Shown: positions 16,601-24,080, counted from the stretch's first letter. The stretch is 26,432 nt of DNA from JBDRHL01 sp043816955 (GCA_043816955.1 JBDRHL010000172.1:1-26432); one strand, 5' to 3'. Numbers and translations are program-made. The notes: generated by a model not told the origin, from the letters alone.

Positions 16601-18028
16601 TCGCGCCGACTGGCTTCCCTGCGGCGGGTCATTCTGGTCGGTTGTTAGAATCGATATAACCTGGCTGACCTGTTCCCATTTGGCGGAATCGACCGGGTTG
16701 TTGGCGTCAGGTGATTCAAAGTCATCGCCAAAGATCGGGACCAGCCCCGGACTTAAATCGTACAGCTTAAGATCATCAAGGTAGAAAGACCTGTTCGAAC
16801 TGGAGAACTTTGCCCTGGCAGGCAGGGCACCGGTATCATAGGTTGCAAACAACACATTGAAGGCAAGCAAATCTCCGTCACGCCAGACGGTATACTCGCC
16901 CTCGCTGTTTGCCTCATCGGTAATAGTAACACCAAACAGCCAGCGTTCCCAGCCGACGGTCGGCTCGTTGTCCGAAGCGGGAATGACCCAGTCGGTGTCG
17001 TTGTTGCTCCTGACACAAGCGGTGTAAATACCGGAGCTGTTTGCATTGACGTCCAGAATCGCGACCGTATTGCCGTCCGTGTCCTCAAACGTTATCAATC
17101 CGCCATAGTTGGCATCGAGATATACCTTTGCGTCCACCCAGAGTGTCTCATGCGGATAGTTTATGTCCGCGTAAATACCGTGTGAGCCGCTTCCAAGGGC
17201 GGAAAAATACGCCGCTTTTGTACCATCCGGCGTGCTTACGTCATTCTCGACAATAATCTTGTTCGAATTGTCGGTTTGTATCCAAAGGTTGGCGTCAACA
17301 GGGCTGTTAACGTCTTCACCTTCGAAGTCGTCCTTGAAAAGATATTTCAGGGGATTGACATCATACAACTTGACAGCGTCAACATAGACCGGCTGCGCAT
17401 CGCCGTAGACTTTAACTGCCGACGGTACTGTCCCCGATGTAACGGGTGCAAAGACCGCATTGACCTTGCGCGGCTCGCCGTCAAGTCCTACTGTGACCAC
17501 GCCTTCGCCGTTCGGCTCATCAAGGATATCCACACCAATGACCCAGCGCTGCCAGTTTGGTAAAGGCTCGGGATCGTTGGGGTCTATAACCCATATCGTC
17601 CCCCCGCTATGGTTAACCCAGGCTGCGACGCTACCATCGCCCTGGTCCTCAATATATAGAGTTACCGAGATATTCTCGGCGCTGTCATTGGCGTCCACTA
17701 ACACCAGCGCAGCGGTGCAGCACGGGTCAAGGTTGATCTGAGCGTCAACCCAGAACGAAGTGTACTTCGTCATGGTCGAACTGCGAATGCAGTGACTATT
17801 TGAATCCTGTGTGAAATAGGCACTCTTGCTGCCCTGTGAAGCGTCATTAGTGGTAACGGTAACGTTAGCATCACCAATCTGCGACCACAGACTGGAATCT
17901 ACCGGCTCGTTGGCATTCGGCGTCTCAAAAGTGTCCCAGAAAAGCATTTCAGCATTCGAAACATGAAATAAACCACAAATTAGAAATATGCCCAGCAGGC
18001 ATATCTTGTAAAAGTTTGTCTTACACAT
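13694..18028 (-). CDS. Giant secreted four-LamG/TIM-barrel-like putative glycoside hydrolase B
   Basis: The ATG at 18028 is chosen because GGAGG stands 8 bases upstream; an ATG two codons earlier is too close. The product is 1,444 residues. The signal peptide ends about residue 26 (FHVSNA). Three tandem LamG-like modules follow at about 29-225, 230-428 and 432-627, each opening with D-x-F-E and ending with a V/L-D-D/A-V/L-x-(I/L)-Y-D strand. The middle beta-rich domain begins near 640 and is interrupted by a fourth LamG-like module at about 743-925, then resumes (GIRFGNEIHLTGD, ERPHVHVI). The barrel-like region carries EAFGGT, IYWDEYTF (D1212-E1213), EWDGYS and FVEYPL. There is no dockerin or PEP-CTERM end. 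Glycan cleavage is inferred from fold and context. Confidence 0.82.
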   Translation of the reverse strand: MCKTNFYKICLLGIFLICGLFHVSNAEMLFWDTFETPNANEPVDSSLWSQIGDANVTVTTNDASQGSKSAYFTQDSNSHCIRSSTMTKYTSFWVDAQINLDPCCTAALVLVDANDSAENISVTLYIEDQGDGSVAAWVNHSGGTIWVIDPNDPEPLPNWQRWVIGVDILDEPNGEGVVTVGLDGEPRKVNAVFAPVTSGTVPSAVKVYGDAQPVYVDAVKLYDVNPLKYLFKDDFEGEDVNSPVDANLWIQTDNSNKIIVENDVSTPDGTKAAYFSALGSGSHGIYADINYPHETLWVDAKVYLDANYGGLITFEDTDGNTVAILDVNANSSGIYTACVRSNNDTDWVIPASDNEPTVGWERWLFGVTITDEANSEGEYTVWRDGDLLAFNVLFATYDTGALPARAKFSSSNRSFYLDDLKLYDLSPGLVPIFGDDFESPDANNPVDSAKWEQVSQVISILTTDQNDPPQGSQSARFLANGVQGIYSKTEGYRDNFFVDAWIYLPPAQAAVLSIVDNNGMEVAASLYMQDVSGNTVVWIDSNETDVLVSASDGKDYTGWHHWIFGVKSYSSSYGLYSAFVDSNCLAESASYYPKGYSSGLRTRPAKLKMFSSTLEWQVDDVLIYDERPLQSLYYREPKDFDSNVAYGCEVDENNGGIDVNVGSVLFPIGSWFSKPGGGLYKLGYNIANNWTPTITEVSATQTTIDVDSGNYSLHRVIDELGNRIEVSDTFTNTGASLKDGSEYRDVNQTPDPNKWTFSGTTEVLVKADETPPEGSKYLEFFSTAKAILGKTVDSDYTTFDVTASIKPDVNKAIVFGFWDGAGAKIWAQIYLQAIGNQYDAVLQRSGGSDTLIEDQNVGNWETWRFRGWITNSSTGAGKYSVWLDGNSLATDVNVSPYSANCNAVDQFIAYGTGAKMDDVNFCGDANITVGIRFGNEIHLTGDNNSTIAGQDYLSTISTSAAERPHVHVIKSGEAVGMVARDTVYRNHAALYKTTGSENTYGIRDEYLALEPNASYTVKWEVYPRPGDEDEDYYFDFINTIRSTWQTTDSTIPSLFSGTDPNCLWYIPDTNTWTAWKDLSSSELERSLELFNSNLHWYITTYDDYPREAFGGTYLTDANEAKAAISTMRSHVNDIDPNIKSLVYFHQGLDWTPHSDGNMLGCRRLDVNLNQELYWADANWGMYYATPTNPFGSLMQTVFDEMLTNFTGGIYWDEYTFSSPQRYVYQPNEWDGYSAIIDDNDNTVAQKVSSLGLITQAWRIAAANEVKIANKYIVSNFFPTCDEEMSLNQCHFVEYPLSAYPPEWTRPHLTCPLAYEKKGGLTTGPVMMEYASKYLMKGLILGVLSGSTNFSSTWSTNNQRIPVGYFFPITPVELHSGYVIGDECILTTVSGIYGFDDSNDLEVTIIGPDGYIKNWYEGDYILRDNKTYYMLDLAKYEVAVIRYRN

Positions 18029-18100
18029 TTTCATTTCCTCCTTATTCACAAAGCAAGTATTATTCATGTCCTGATTTTACTTGCATTTGTTTTGCATTTT

Positions 18101-18127
18101 GTGATATATTAGTATTTGTGTTATCAC
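18101..18127 (-). promoter_or_regulatory. Palindrome and phased repeats upstream of hydrolase B
   Basis: GTGATA (18101-18106) and TATCAC (18122-18127) form an inverted repeat 15 bases apart. Next to it, TTGCATTT occurs at 18081 and again at 18092, one helical turn apart. On the minus strand TTGGTG and TATATC lie 16 bases apart across this palindrome and could be -35 and -10 boxes. This is a candidate operator/promoter for the giant gene; no experimental family match is claimed. Confidence 0.35.
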
Positions 18128-18333
18128 CAAAACGCAAATAACATGCTTTGGAGAAGACACACTTCGCAAGCTTTCTTTTGCCCCATGCGGGAGCTGATTG
18201 TTGAGGTCAAAACCTGCGGCATAAAAGAAAGCTTGTTTTTATAACCGGTATTATCCTGTGGGTAGTGTCCTACCCACGGGGGCGGCCTTTCTTTCTGCTG
18301 TAAACCAAATATCACCGTTACTGTAGCTGCCAT
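18124..18333 (-). CDS. Possible 69-residue small protein between hydrolases C and B
   Basis: An ATG at 18333 has GGAGG (18339-18343 on the plus strand as CCTCC) 5 bases upstream and opens 69 codons starting MAATVTVIFGLQQKERPPPW. It begins 33 bases after the stop of the 908-residue gene, so it could be the next cistron. Against it, the frame crosses two inverted repeats (18167-18235 and 18255-18280), has no recognisable motif and no relatives I know. The intergenic stretch may instead be a structured RNA or repeat element; the ribosome site is the only positive evidence. Confidence 0.3.
   Translation of the reverse strand: MAATVTVIFGLQQKERPPPWVGHYPQDNTGYKNKLSFMPQVLTSTISSRMGQKKACEVCLLQSMLFAFW
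18167..18235. repeat. 13-bp inverted repeat with 43-nt loop
   Basis: CAAGCTTTCTTTT (18167-18179) is the exact reverse complement of AAAAGAAAGCTTG (18223-18235). The loop contains a smaller AGGT/ACCT hairpin. On the plus strand the right arm is followed by TTTTTAT, so it could act as a terminator on that strand, though no plus-strand gene is nearby. A loosely similar sequence lies near 26313-26412. Confidence 0.5.
18255..18280. repeat. 11-bp hairpin with 4-nt loop
   Basis: CCTGTGGGTAG (18255-18265) pairs with CTACCCACGGG (18270-18280) with one T-G wobble, closed by TGTC. There is no T-run on the minus strand. It lies downstream of the 908-residue gene and within the weak 69-codon ORF. Confidence 0.5.
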
Positions 18334-18366
18334 GCATACCTCCATATATAGATATAACATTTTTTA

Positions 18367-21093
18367 TCAATAAGGGCCGCAATTTGCATCGGCGGGGTCC
18401 GTACAACTCAGCCATTCAGAAGCAAACCTGGCAAAATCATAATAATCCACGTAACAGTCCGGGATACCTGCAGGGCCGCTTATGTCCGCGGTTAGAATCG
18501 TCGCATTGTTTGGGCCGCATATAACCGAACTGATAATTGCGATCTGGCCGTAGTCCAGTTCCAGAAAACGATAAGTCCTGCCGTTTTCGGTCACCGTCGC
18601 GCCGCTGTACTGCTGCAGGAGACCATCGGCCCCATAAACCAGGGCCTGCAGCCGGCCCGCATCGCCAAAACCAAAGTAGCCGCTTTTTGTAGTAATTATC
18701 TTTTCTTTGCCAAGGATATAACCCGGATGTATCTCAACAGGCGTGATGGGGAAAAACCCGGCCAAAAGGCTCTCTTCAGTCAATGATATGAAAAGGCATC
18801 TACTCACACCAAAAATAAGGCCGTATTGTAAAAATTGATAAGCTTCCTGGGCGATACCTGCGTTTGAAGTTACATCGCCACCGCCATACCCGAGGGGTGT
18901 ATTCAAATGGCCTCGCGGATAATCGTACTGCTGTACGTATTCCAGGAAACATGGTATGCCTCTCGCCGTTGACGCTTCGGTCGTCGGTTCCCAGTTGGCA
19001 TACATTATGCCGTCATGTGTAGAGAAAATTCTTTGCTGGAAATCTTCGGTTAACTCGCGGTTGACCAGGCAGTAGGTTGTCAGTTTATTCTGCACAAGGT
19101 TTGTGACGGGCTCAATTCTGACACTATGGCCGTCCCAGTCGGGCACGTCCTTCATATAAACAGCAGTATTGGCAAACTCGAACTCGTCCCAGTATATACC
19201 GTCGAAATGTGCGAGCATGTCATCGAAAACCGCTCCTATCGCCGAACCCCAGTAATTTGTCGGCGTTGCATAATAATACTTGAAATCCTCCCTGCCCAGG
19301 CCGGGCAGGTATTTGTGGGTGCCGTCTTCGAGCATAACGCGGCATGGGATTAAATTGGCATCGCTTTGCTGGTGTTCGATGTGGTTGAGTCCCATGTGGA
19401 AATAGGGCAGCACTTTGACATTGGGATCGGCCTGGTGGATACGGTCAATAAGCGGGTATACTTCGGCTTTATAGGCATTGGCGGCCCACCAATCCATGCC
19501 GAACGCTTCAACGCCGGGCCTGTGGTCGGCCACAAAGACAAATGCTACTATTTTGGCCCCGCTGATTTGCAGCCAGTTCCTGATCTGGGATATGGTCATG
19601 TTCTTCAAAGCGACGCCGTTGTAAACAGCGTCCTGATGCACAAAGCCAAAAAGCCCCTCTAAAGTGATATTTGCCGTACCCCATTCTTTCCGAACGGTAT
19701 TGATGAAATCATAATAGTCCGTACTGTTTCGCGGATACAGCTCCCACTTGACCGTATAATCCGCCCCCGGCGCAAGAGCGAAGTTTTCGTCCCCAATCCC
19801 GTAATAATCTTCAGGCGTTCTGTATTGGCCGTAGCAGATTGAATGATTTCGATACACATCATCGCGGGCAATCATTCCCACCGAAGTACCAGCCTTAACG
19901 ACGTGAACAAAAGGCCTTTCAGGTGCGTTTATCGAGTAAGGCGATATAAGATTGCCTGCTATAGTCGAGCCTGCATCGCCGGTGATATGAATCTCATTCG
20001 TAAATTTTATTCCTGTTACATCGTCAGGCCTCGACCGCAAATTGGTGAACCGGTCCTCTACAGAGATATGATTTGATAATAGCCTTATAGTTCTTTCCAG
20101 ACTGTAATAGGTGTTATTCGCATCGATGTGGTATTCGCTCTGGCTTATCTGGGTAACCTGTGCGGTCCAGTTTCCGGTCCCGGAATAGCCGAGGTATTCG
20201 GTATCGCCTGGGGGTTTGCTGAACGATGAGCCAACTTCATAAGTAACGTCATTTACAGTTACGACCATGCCCGCCAGGGCATCCAAAGAGAAGCTGTATG
20301 AGGTCTGGCCCAGGTTTTTGGGTTCATAATACAGAACCCCGCTGCCGGGCGGGTTGAAAGGATTACCCTCATAGATTTGAACGTCATCGGCATGGAAAGG
20401 GGTTGAGACGGTATACATCGCAAGTCGCTCGGGAAGAGCTGCCGGGCTGTAGGGAGTAAAGGGTATACCCTCGGCAAGAACATCGTCATTCAAATAAACC
20501 GAAAAAAAACCTTCGCCTGTAACGGCATTGCTTATTTCCACACCGAATATCCATTGCTCCCAGCCTGTTATTGGTGTGCTGACAACAATCCAGTCCGCAC
20601 CGTTACCGCTCGAGACCCATACACTGTACTGTCCGCCCCCGACGTCTTGAATGTACAGTGTGGCTACCACTTTCGAATTGCCGTCCCATATAGCAAGCAC
20701 ACTGCAGCCACCCGGATCAATGTAAATCCACGCCTTTATCCAGAAGGAAGTCCGGTGCACATTTGTATTGCTGTATATACCTCGGGAAGCAGCGGAAGCC
20801 GACATATGCGCGGACCTGGTTCCCTGGGCGGGTGTAATATTATCTGTCACACAAATCGGCTGAGAGGCGTTTAGCTGTGTCCATTTGGCCGGCTCAACGG
20901 GTGACCCTGCTGCAGGGCCTTCGAAATCATCATCGAAAAACAACGTTGCCCCGGCGGCGCAGGGGCCAAAACTCAGCACACAGGCAAAAGCTGTCAGTAC
21001 CACCAGCCCAAAGATAATGCCCCCGATTCTTAACCGCTCACCGGCACAAGGAACTGAGAAGGCATGCAATATGTGCATATCACGATGAAGCAT
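18367..21093 (-). CDS. Large secreted LamG-like/TIM-barrel-like putative glycoside hydrolase C with dockerin-like end
   Basis: The start is uncertain: ATG 21093 has GGAAG about 9 bases upstream, while the first ATG at 21120 has no ribosome site. From 21093 the product is 908 residues. A long signal sequence (about 23-48, GGIIFGLVVLTAFACVL) ends near CAAGA. One LamG-like module (about 51-250), a middle beta-rich domain (RTIRLLSNHISVEDRFTNL, NEIHITGD, ERPFVHVV) and a barrel-like region with EAFGMD, IYWDEFEF (D636-E637), WDGHS and FLEYVQ follow. The last 40 residues (CYVDYYDFARFASEWLSC plus CTDP-like tail) form one dockerin-type calcium loop. The catalytic-region motifs match those of the other two large proteins at similar spacing. 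It is separated from the upstream PEP-CTERM gene by a strong terminator, so it probably has its own promoter. Confidence 0.82.
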   Translation of the reverse strand: MLHRDMHILHAFSVPCAGERLRIGGIIFGLVVLTAFACVLSFGPCAAGATLFFDDDFEGPAAGSPVEPAKWTQLNASQPICVTDNITPAQGTRSAHMSASAASRGIYSNTNVHRTSFWIKAWIYIDPGGCSVLAIWDGNSKVVATLYIQDVGGGQYSVWVSSGNGADWIVVSTPITGWEQWIFGVEISNAVTGEGFFSVYLNDDVLAEGIPFTPYSPAALPERLAMYTVSTPFHADDVQIYEGNPFNPPGSGVLYYEPKNLGQTSYSFSLDALAGMVVTVNDVTYEVGSSFSKPPGDTEYLGYSGTGNWTAQVTQISQSEYHIDANNTYYSLERTIRLLSNHISVEDRFTNLRSRPDDVTGIKFTNEIHITGDAGSTIAGNLISPYSINAPERPFVHVVKAGTSVGMIARDDVYRNHSICYGQYRTPEDYYGIGDENFALAPGADYTVKWELYPRNSTDYYDFINTVRKEWGTANITLEGLFGFVHQDAVYNGVALKNMTISQIRNWLQISGAKIVAFVFVADHRPGVEAFGMDWWAANAYKAEVYPLIDRIHQADPNVKVLPYFHMGLNHIEHQQSDANLIPCRVMLEDGTHKYLPGLGREDFKYYYATPTNYWGSAIGAVFDDMLAHFDGIYWDEFEFANTAVYMKDVPDWDGHSVRIEPVTNLVQNKLTTYCLVNRELTEDFQQRIFSTHDGIMYANWEPTTEASTARGIPCFLEYVQQYDYPRGHLNTPLGYGGGDVTSNAGIAQEAYQFLQYGLIFGVSRCLFISLTEESLLAGFFPITPVEIHPGYILGKEKIITTKSGYFGFGDAGRLQALVYGADGLLQQYSGATVTENGRTYRFLELDYGQIAIISSVICGPNNATILTADISGPAGIPDCYVDYYDFARFASEWLSCTDPADANCGPY

Positions 21094-21152
21094 AAAAGTC
21101 CGCTTCCTACTCCTGTACATTATTGGATCTTGCGAGGTAGCACATTACGGGC

Positions 21153-21196
21153 AAAAAAATATTTCTCCGGCCCCGGCAAAGCCGGGGCCGGAGAAA
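21153..21196 (-). terminator. Strong intrinsic terminator after the PEP-CTERM gene
   Basis: Arms TTTCTCCGGCCCCGGC (21162-21177) and GCCGGGGCCGGAGAAA (21181-21196) pair perfectly over 16 bp around a 3-nt loop. On the minus strand the stem runs into TATTTTTTT. It lies 31 bases beyond the stop codon at 21228 and should end transcripts coming from the upstream LamG-like genes. Confidence 0.92.
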
Positions 21197-21227
21197 CGGC
21201 AAATCCATCAAAGATTTAACAACTTAA

Positions 21228-21914
21228 TTATCTCCTGCGACGCAGCAAGAGACCACCTAAACCAAGCAGAACCATTGTTGCCGGCTCAGGGGCGTAGATG
21301 TTGACATTGTCAGCCAATCCGGTACCATACATGACAACAGATCCAGGCGCAATCGGTGCGTAAGACGTAAACGGCGCATCGGTACAAAGTACGTTGCCGT
21401 CACGAGTTACACTTACCTTACCAGTGGCGTAGCCCGGATCCATCGTAACACTGAACTCCCAATGGTTCCAGCTATCTCCTGCTATGGGAGGATTATCCAG
21501 CCAGATAGCCCCACCACCATGAGCAATCCAGGCATACTGCAGTACGTCACCCGGCACTGCCCCGTAGTTCTGGACGATCATGCTGAATATCGGGGAAGAA
21601 TGCGCGGCAGCCGACAGCCCTACAGTTACGACCCTCTTGGATCCATCCGACACGGTCAGGGTATCGAAGTCGTAATCAACAGAAGCCATAGCAATACTAC
21701 CTGTGTTACTGGCAACGGCATTTGAGTCTAAAACAGCGTACTGGTTCGAGGCATCACCGCCGATGGTGGCGGCGCTGCCTATGCTAAGCCACTTGCTCGG
21801 GTCAAGGGGTTGACCAACTGCCGGGCCTTCAAAATCGTCGCTCAAGACCAGCGGCAGCGCATTGGCTGCGCCACACAACAAAACAACTACCAACAATAAA
21901 CTTAACTTCTTCAT
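21228..21914 (-). CDS. PEP-CTERM-anchored single-LamG-like secreted protein
   Basis: ATG 21914 has GAGGAGG 8 bases upstream; the 21 codons open before it belong to a duplicated leader. The product is 228 residues: signal peptide MKKLSLLLVVVLLCGAANA, then one LamG-like module (LSDDFEG, NHWEFSVTM, VTRDGNVL) and a C-terminal sorting signal PEPATMVLLGLGGLLLRRRR. PEP-CTERM signals (PEP motif, hydrophobic helix, Arg cluster) are handled by exosortase, which usually leads to surface or extracellular-matrix placement. The module resembles those of its neighbours, so this is probably a surface-held glycan-binding protein working beside the hydrolases. It has no barrel-like region. A strong terminator follows. 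Confidence 0.88.
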   Translation of the reverse strand: MKKLSLLLVVVLLCGAANALPLVLSDDFEGPAVGQPLDPSKWLSIGSAATIGGDASNQYAVLDSNAVASNTGSIAMASVDYDFDTLTVSDGSKRVVTVGLSAAAHSSPIFSMIVQNYGAVPGDVLQYAWIAHGGGAIWLDNPPIAGDSWNHWEFSVTMDPGYATGKVSVTRDGNVLCTDAPFTSYAPIAPGSVVMYGTGLADNVNIYAPEPATMVLLGLGGLLLRRRR

Positions 21915-21930
21915 AACAAATTCCTCCTCT

Positions 21931-22119
21931 AATTTCGGGCACTTGGCCCTAACCATAAAAAAACACTTACTTTTCAAAAACGATACTTCACATACTCTTC
22001 ACACTTTTCAAAAATCTTTTCAAACTCCGTTAGGATTTTCCACTTTGGGCCACTTAGCCCTGATTTCTAAAAAATTCACTCTTGTAAAACACAAACTCAT
22101 ATACGACTCACACTACTTA
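21931..22119 (-). repeat. Tandem duplicated leader upstream of the PEP-CTERM gene
   Basis: Two related copies of about 75-80 bases lie 110 bases apart: 21931-22010 and 22041-22119. Each has a GGGC(C)ACTT(G/A)GCCC core (21937-21949 and 22047-22060), then an A-run, then CACT, then an ACT-CA-ATAC and TCACACT block. Translated on the minus strand both cores read R-A-K-x-P-K-(L/V)-E. Similar GGCC-AAAGTGG sequence occurs at the regulator's promoter (26129-26143). The segment is otherwise an AT-rich intergenic region of about 275 bases. Confidence 0.5.
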
Positions 22120-22189
22120 ACCTCACTACCAAACTTTTGTTACCTTCCTCCTTTCCACTTTTATCAATTACTGCCGTTAATCCGATATT

Positions 22190-23002
22190 TTAATCACATA
22201 ACCCGTTAGCCGGGTCCGTACAGTCAAACCATACCGAGGCAAATTGACAATAGTCCTTAAAGTCCACATAGCAATCCTCATTAAAATCGGACGCTTTATA
22301 AACAGTACCGGCATCGCCACAATTCAGCGGTACGGCCTGCACGGGGTCGCCATCGTAGACTTTGACCGCATCGACATAGCCCTCGGCCAGAAAGCCGACC
22401 TTACCCGGCTTAGCGTTGGCGGTTATCGGGCTGTAAGGCTCATCTATTCTGAGAGCCACACCGTCGCGATAGATACTGAACGTCCCTGCCCCGGTTCCCT
22501 GGTCGGTGATCGTCACACCCACGACCCATTTTTCGTAGCCGTTCAAGGGTGAGGCCGCACCAGTGGTAAAAATCCAGTCGGAACCCTCTCCTGTAGTGAT
22601 CCATGAAGCATAACCGCCCCAGGCCACGTTCGCCTGGACGTAGAAGTTCAGGCAAAGATCAAACGGGCCGCCGGCGCTTGGTCGGAAGGTCATATTGATT
22701 GGCTCGTCATATGGAGTATATATGTAACACTCTACCCAGAACTCGCTCGTCGGCGGACTGCCGATCTTGCTGTGTACCTCACCGCTTACATCTAGCACCT
22801 GGTTGGGGTCGGGCGAATTGGTATCTGCCACCACTACCGGGCTTGCCGCAATCGTCCAGAGGGCCGAATCCGGCGGACCGCCGGCAACGACCCCTTCGAA
22901 GTCATCACTAAAGACGACGTTTGGGTCGGCCCACGCCGCCGAACCGAAAATTCCTATCGCCACAAGCGTATAAAGAAACATAGTTAATCTTTTGTCTAAC
23001 AT
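22190..23002 (-). CDS. Secreted LamG-like protein with dockerin-like C-terminus
   Basis: The product is 270 residues from ATG 23002 (GGAGG 5 bases upstream). Signal peptide to about residue 25 (GSAAWA), one LamG-like module (about 28-220; FSDDFEG, YEKWVVGVTITD, FSIYRDGVAL, VDAVKVYD), then CGDAGTVY and a single dockerin-like loop DFNEDCYVDFKDYCQFASVW ending CTDPANGLC. In Phycisphaerae this single-repeat C-terminus is common on secreted enzymes; whether it binds a cohesin partner or simply calcium is not known. It is non-catalytic by appearance and probably a carbohydrate-binding or scaffold-attached component. It is 74 bases downstream of its near paralogue. Confidence 0.85.
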   Translation of the reverse strand: MLDKRLTMFLYTLVAIGIFGSAAWADPNVVFSDDFEGVVAGGPPDSALWTIAASPVVVADTNSPDPNQVLDVSGEVHSKIGSPPTSEFWVECYIYTPYDEPINMTFRPSAGGPFDLCLNFYVQANVAWGGYASWITTGEGSDWIFTTGAASPLNGYEKWVVGVTITDQGTGAGTFSIYRDGVALRIDEPYSPITANAKPGKVGFLAEGYVDAVKVYDGDPVQAVPLNCGDAGTVYKASDFNEDCYVDFKDYCQFASVWFDCTDPANGLCD

Positions 23003-23023
23003 GCTTTCCTCCTTTGTCTTTAT

Positions 23024-23029
23024 ATTATA
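23024..23029 (-). promoter_or_regulatory. Consensus -10 box before the 270-residue LamG-like gene
   Basis: On the minus strand TATAAT lies 22 bases before the ATG at 23002, inside a 74-base gap. The hexamer 17 bases further upstream (AAATTA) is not a convincing -35 box, so this may be a weak internal promoter or AT-rich chance. Confidence 0.28.
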
Positions 23030-23076
23030 CATGTTTTTATAACAGCTAATTTTCGCATGGGAACTTGCTCCTTCGC

Positions 23077-23991
23077 TTACAACCAGTACTGGTCACAATC
23101 CGGCTCGTTCGGGTCCGTACACTGCAGCCATTCTCCGACAAAATCATCAAGGTCTTTAAAATTCACGTAGCAGTCCAGGTTAAAGTCGGCATCGAGGTAA
23201 ACGGTTCCGGGGTCTCCGCACTGGGTCGCCAGCGGATTCTGGTTGTAAATCCTGACGTTGTCAATCCGCGAGATGGTCTCGTAAGTATCTTCATAATCAT
23301 AAGTATAGATGTGTACGGCACCAAGGTCCGCTGGTATTCCGCTGTACGGTGAGTATGAAACACCGTTCGGGTCGGTCAGCAGAGATCCATTTCGATAGAC
23401 CCAATACTTTCCTTTGCCGCTAACAGGTTCGGTAACCTGCATGCCGAGCACCCATCTTTCCCAGTTTCCAAAGGGCAGGTTGCTGATCAGTGTTTGATGG
23501 GTGCTGCCGGCATTGCTGTAGATATCGGCCCTGTAAGTAGAATCTGTTAGATTCACCTTTATGAGACGAAAACTGAGCGCCACGGAACCACCGCCGGAGT
23601 TGAGGTCGTAAGGCACTGTTACAGGCACTACCCCAATCAGCAAATAATCACAAAGCAGCCGGCTGTCAAAATAACTGTCGAACTGGACCCAGAAGCTGGT
23701 TTCATGGATGTTGGCATTAGGCTCGGATACCATTTGCGCCAAACCTGAGTTTACATCGTTGTCTTTACATCTGATCTTACAATGTTTTACGCCCTCCGGC
23801 GGAACCGGAGAGTTGTCTACGGTAATGTCGGCGTCTTGTGCGAGATATATATTCCACTTGTTCGGATCAGGCGGGTCGCCCACATTCGGTTCTTCAAAAC
23901 CATCACTCCACAACAGGGCCGCCTTTGCACCGGGAGTACAAATCGCAATAGCCGCAATAAACACTAAAGCTAACACAATTTTTTTCCACAT
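23077..23991 (-). CDS. Secreted LamG-like protein with dockerin-like C-terminus and duplicated start site
   Basis: ATG 23991 with GAGGAGG 8 bases upstream gives 304 residues and places a clean signal peptide at the N-terminus (MWKKIVLALVFIAAIAICTP, ending GAKA). A second in-frame ATG at 24042 also has a perfect AAAGGAGG site and would add 17 residues beginning MWKEP. One LamG-like module (about 26-255; WSDGFEEPN, WERWVLGMQVTE, YWVYRNGSLL, IDNVRIYN) is followed by CGDPGTVY and the dockerin-like loop DFNLDCYVNFKDLDDFVGEW ending CTDPNEPDC. Secretion is certain from the signal; glycan binding is inferred. It lies about 90 bases after the prepilin-like gene. Confidence 0.85.
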   Translation of the reverse strand: MWKKIVLALVFIAAIAICTPGAKAALLWSDGFEEPNVGDPPDPNKWNIYLAQDADITVDNSPVPPEGVKHCKIRCKDNDVNSGLAQMVSEPNANIHETSFWVQFDSYFDSRLLCDYLLIGVVPVTVPYDLNSGGGSVALSFRLIKVNLTDSTYRADIYSNAGSTHQTLISNLPFGNWERWVLGMQVTEPVSGKGKYWVYRNGSLLTDPNGVSYSPYSGIPADLGAVHIYTYDYEDTYETISRIDNVRIYNQNPLATQCGDPGTVYLDADFNLDCYVNFKDLDDFVGEWLQCTDPNEPDCDQYWL

Positions 23992-24080
23992 ACTCTTGTC
24001 CTCCTCTCTAAACATTATGATTAATACAGGTTCTTTCCACATGTTTTTGACCTCCTTTATAATGTCCTTAAATATCTATC

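Noticed and set aside
18167..18280. CRISPR-like or transposon-end interpretation of the inverted repeats
   Set aside because: There are only single inverted pairs with unequal spacing, no repeat-spacer array and no flanking direct repeats.
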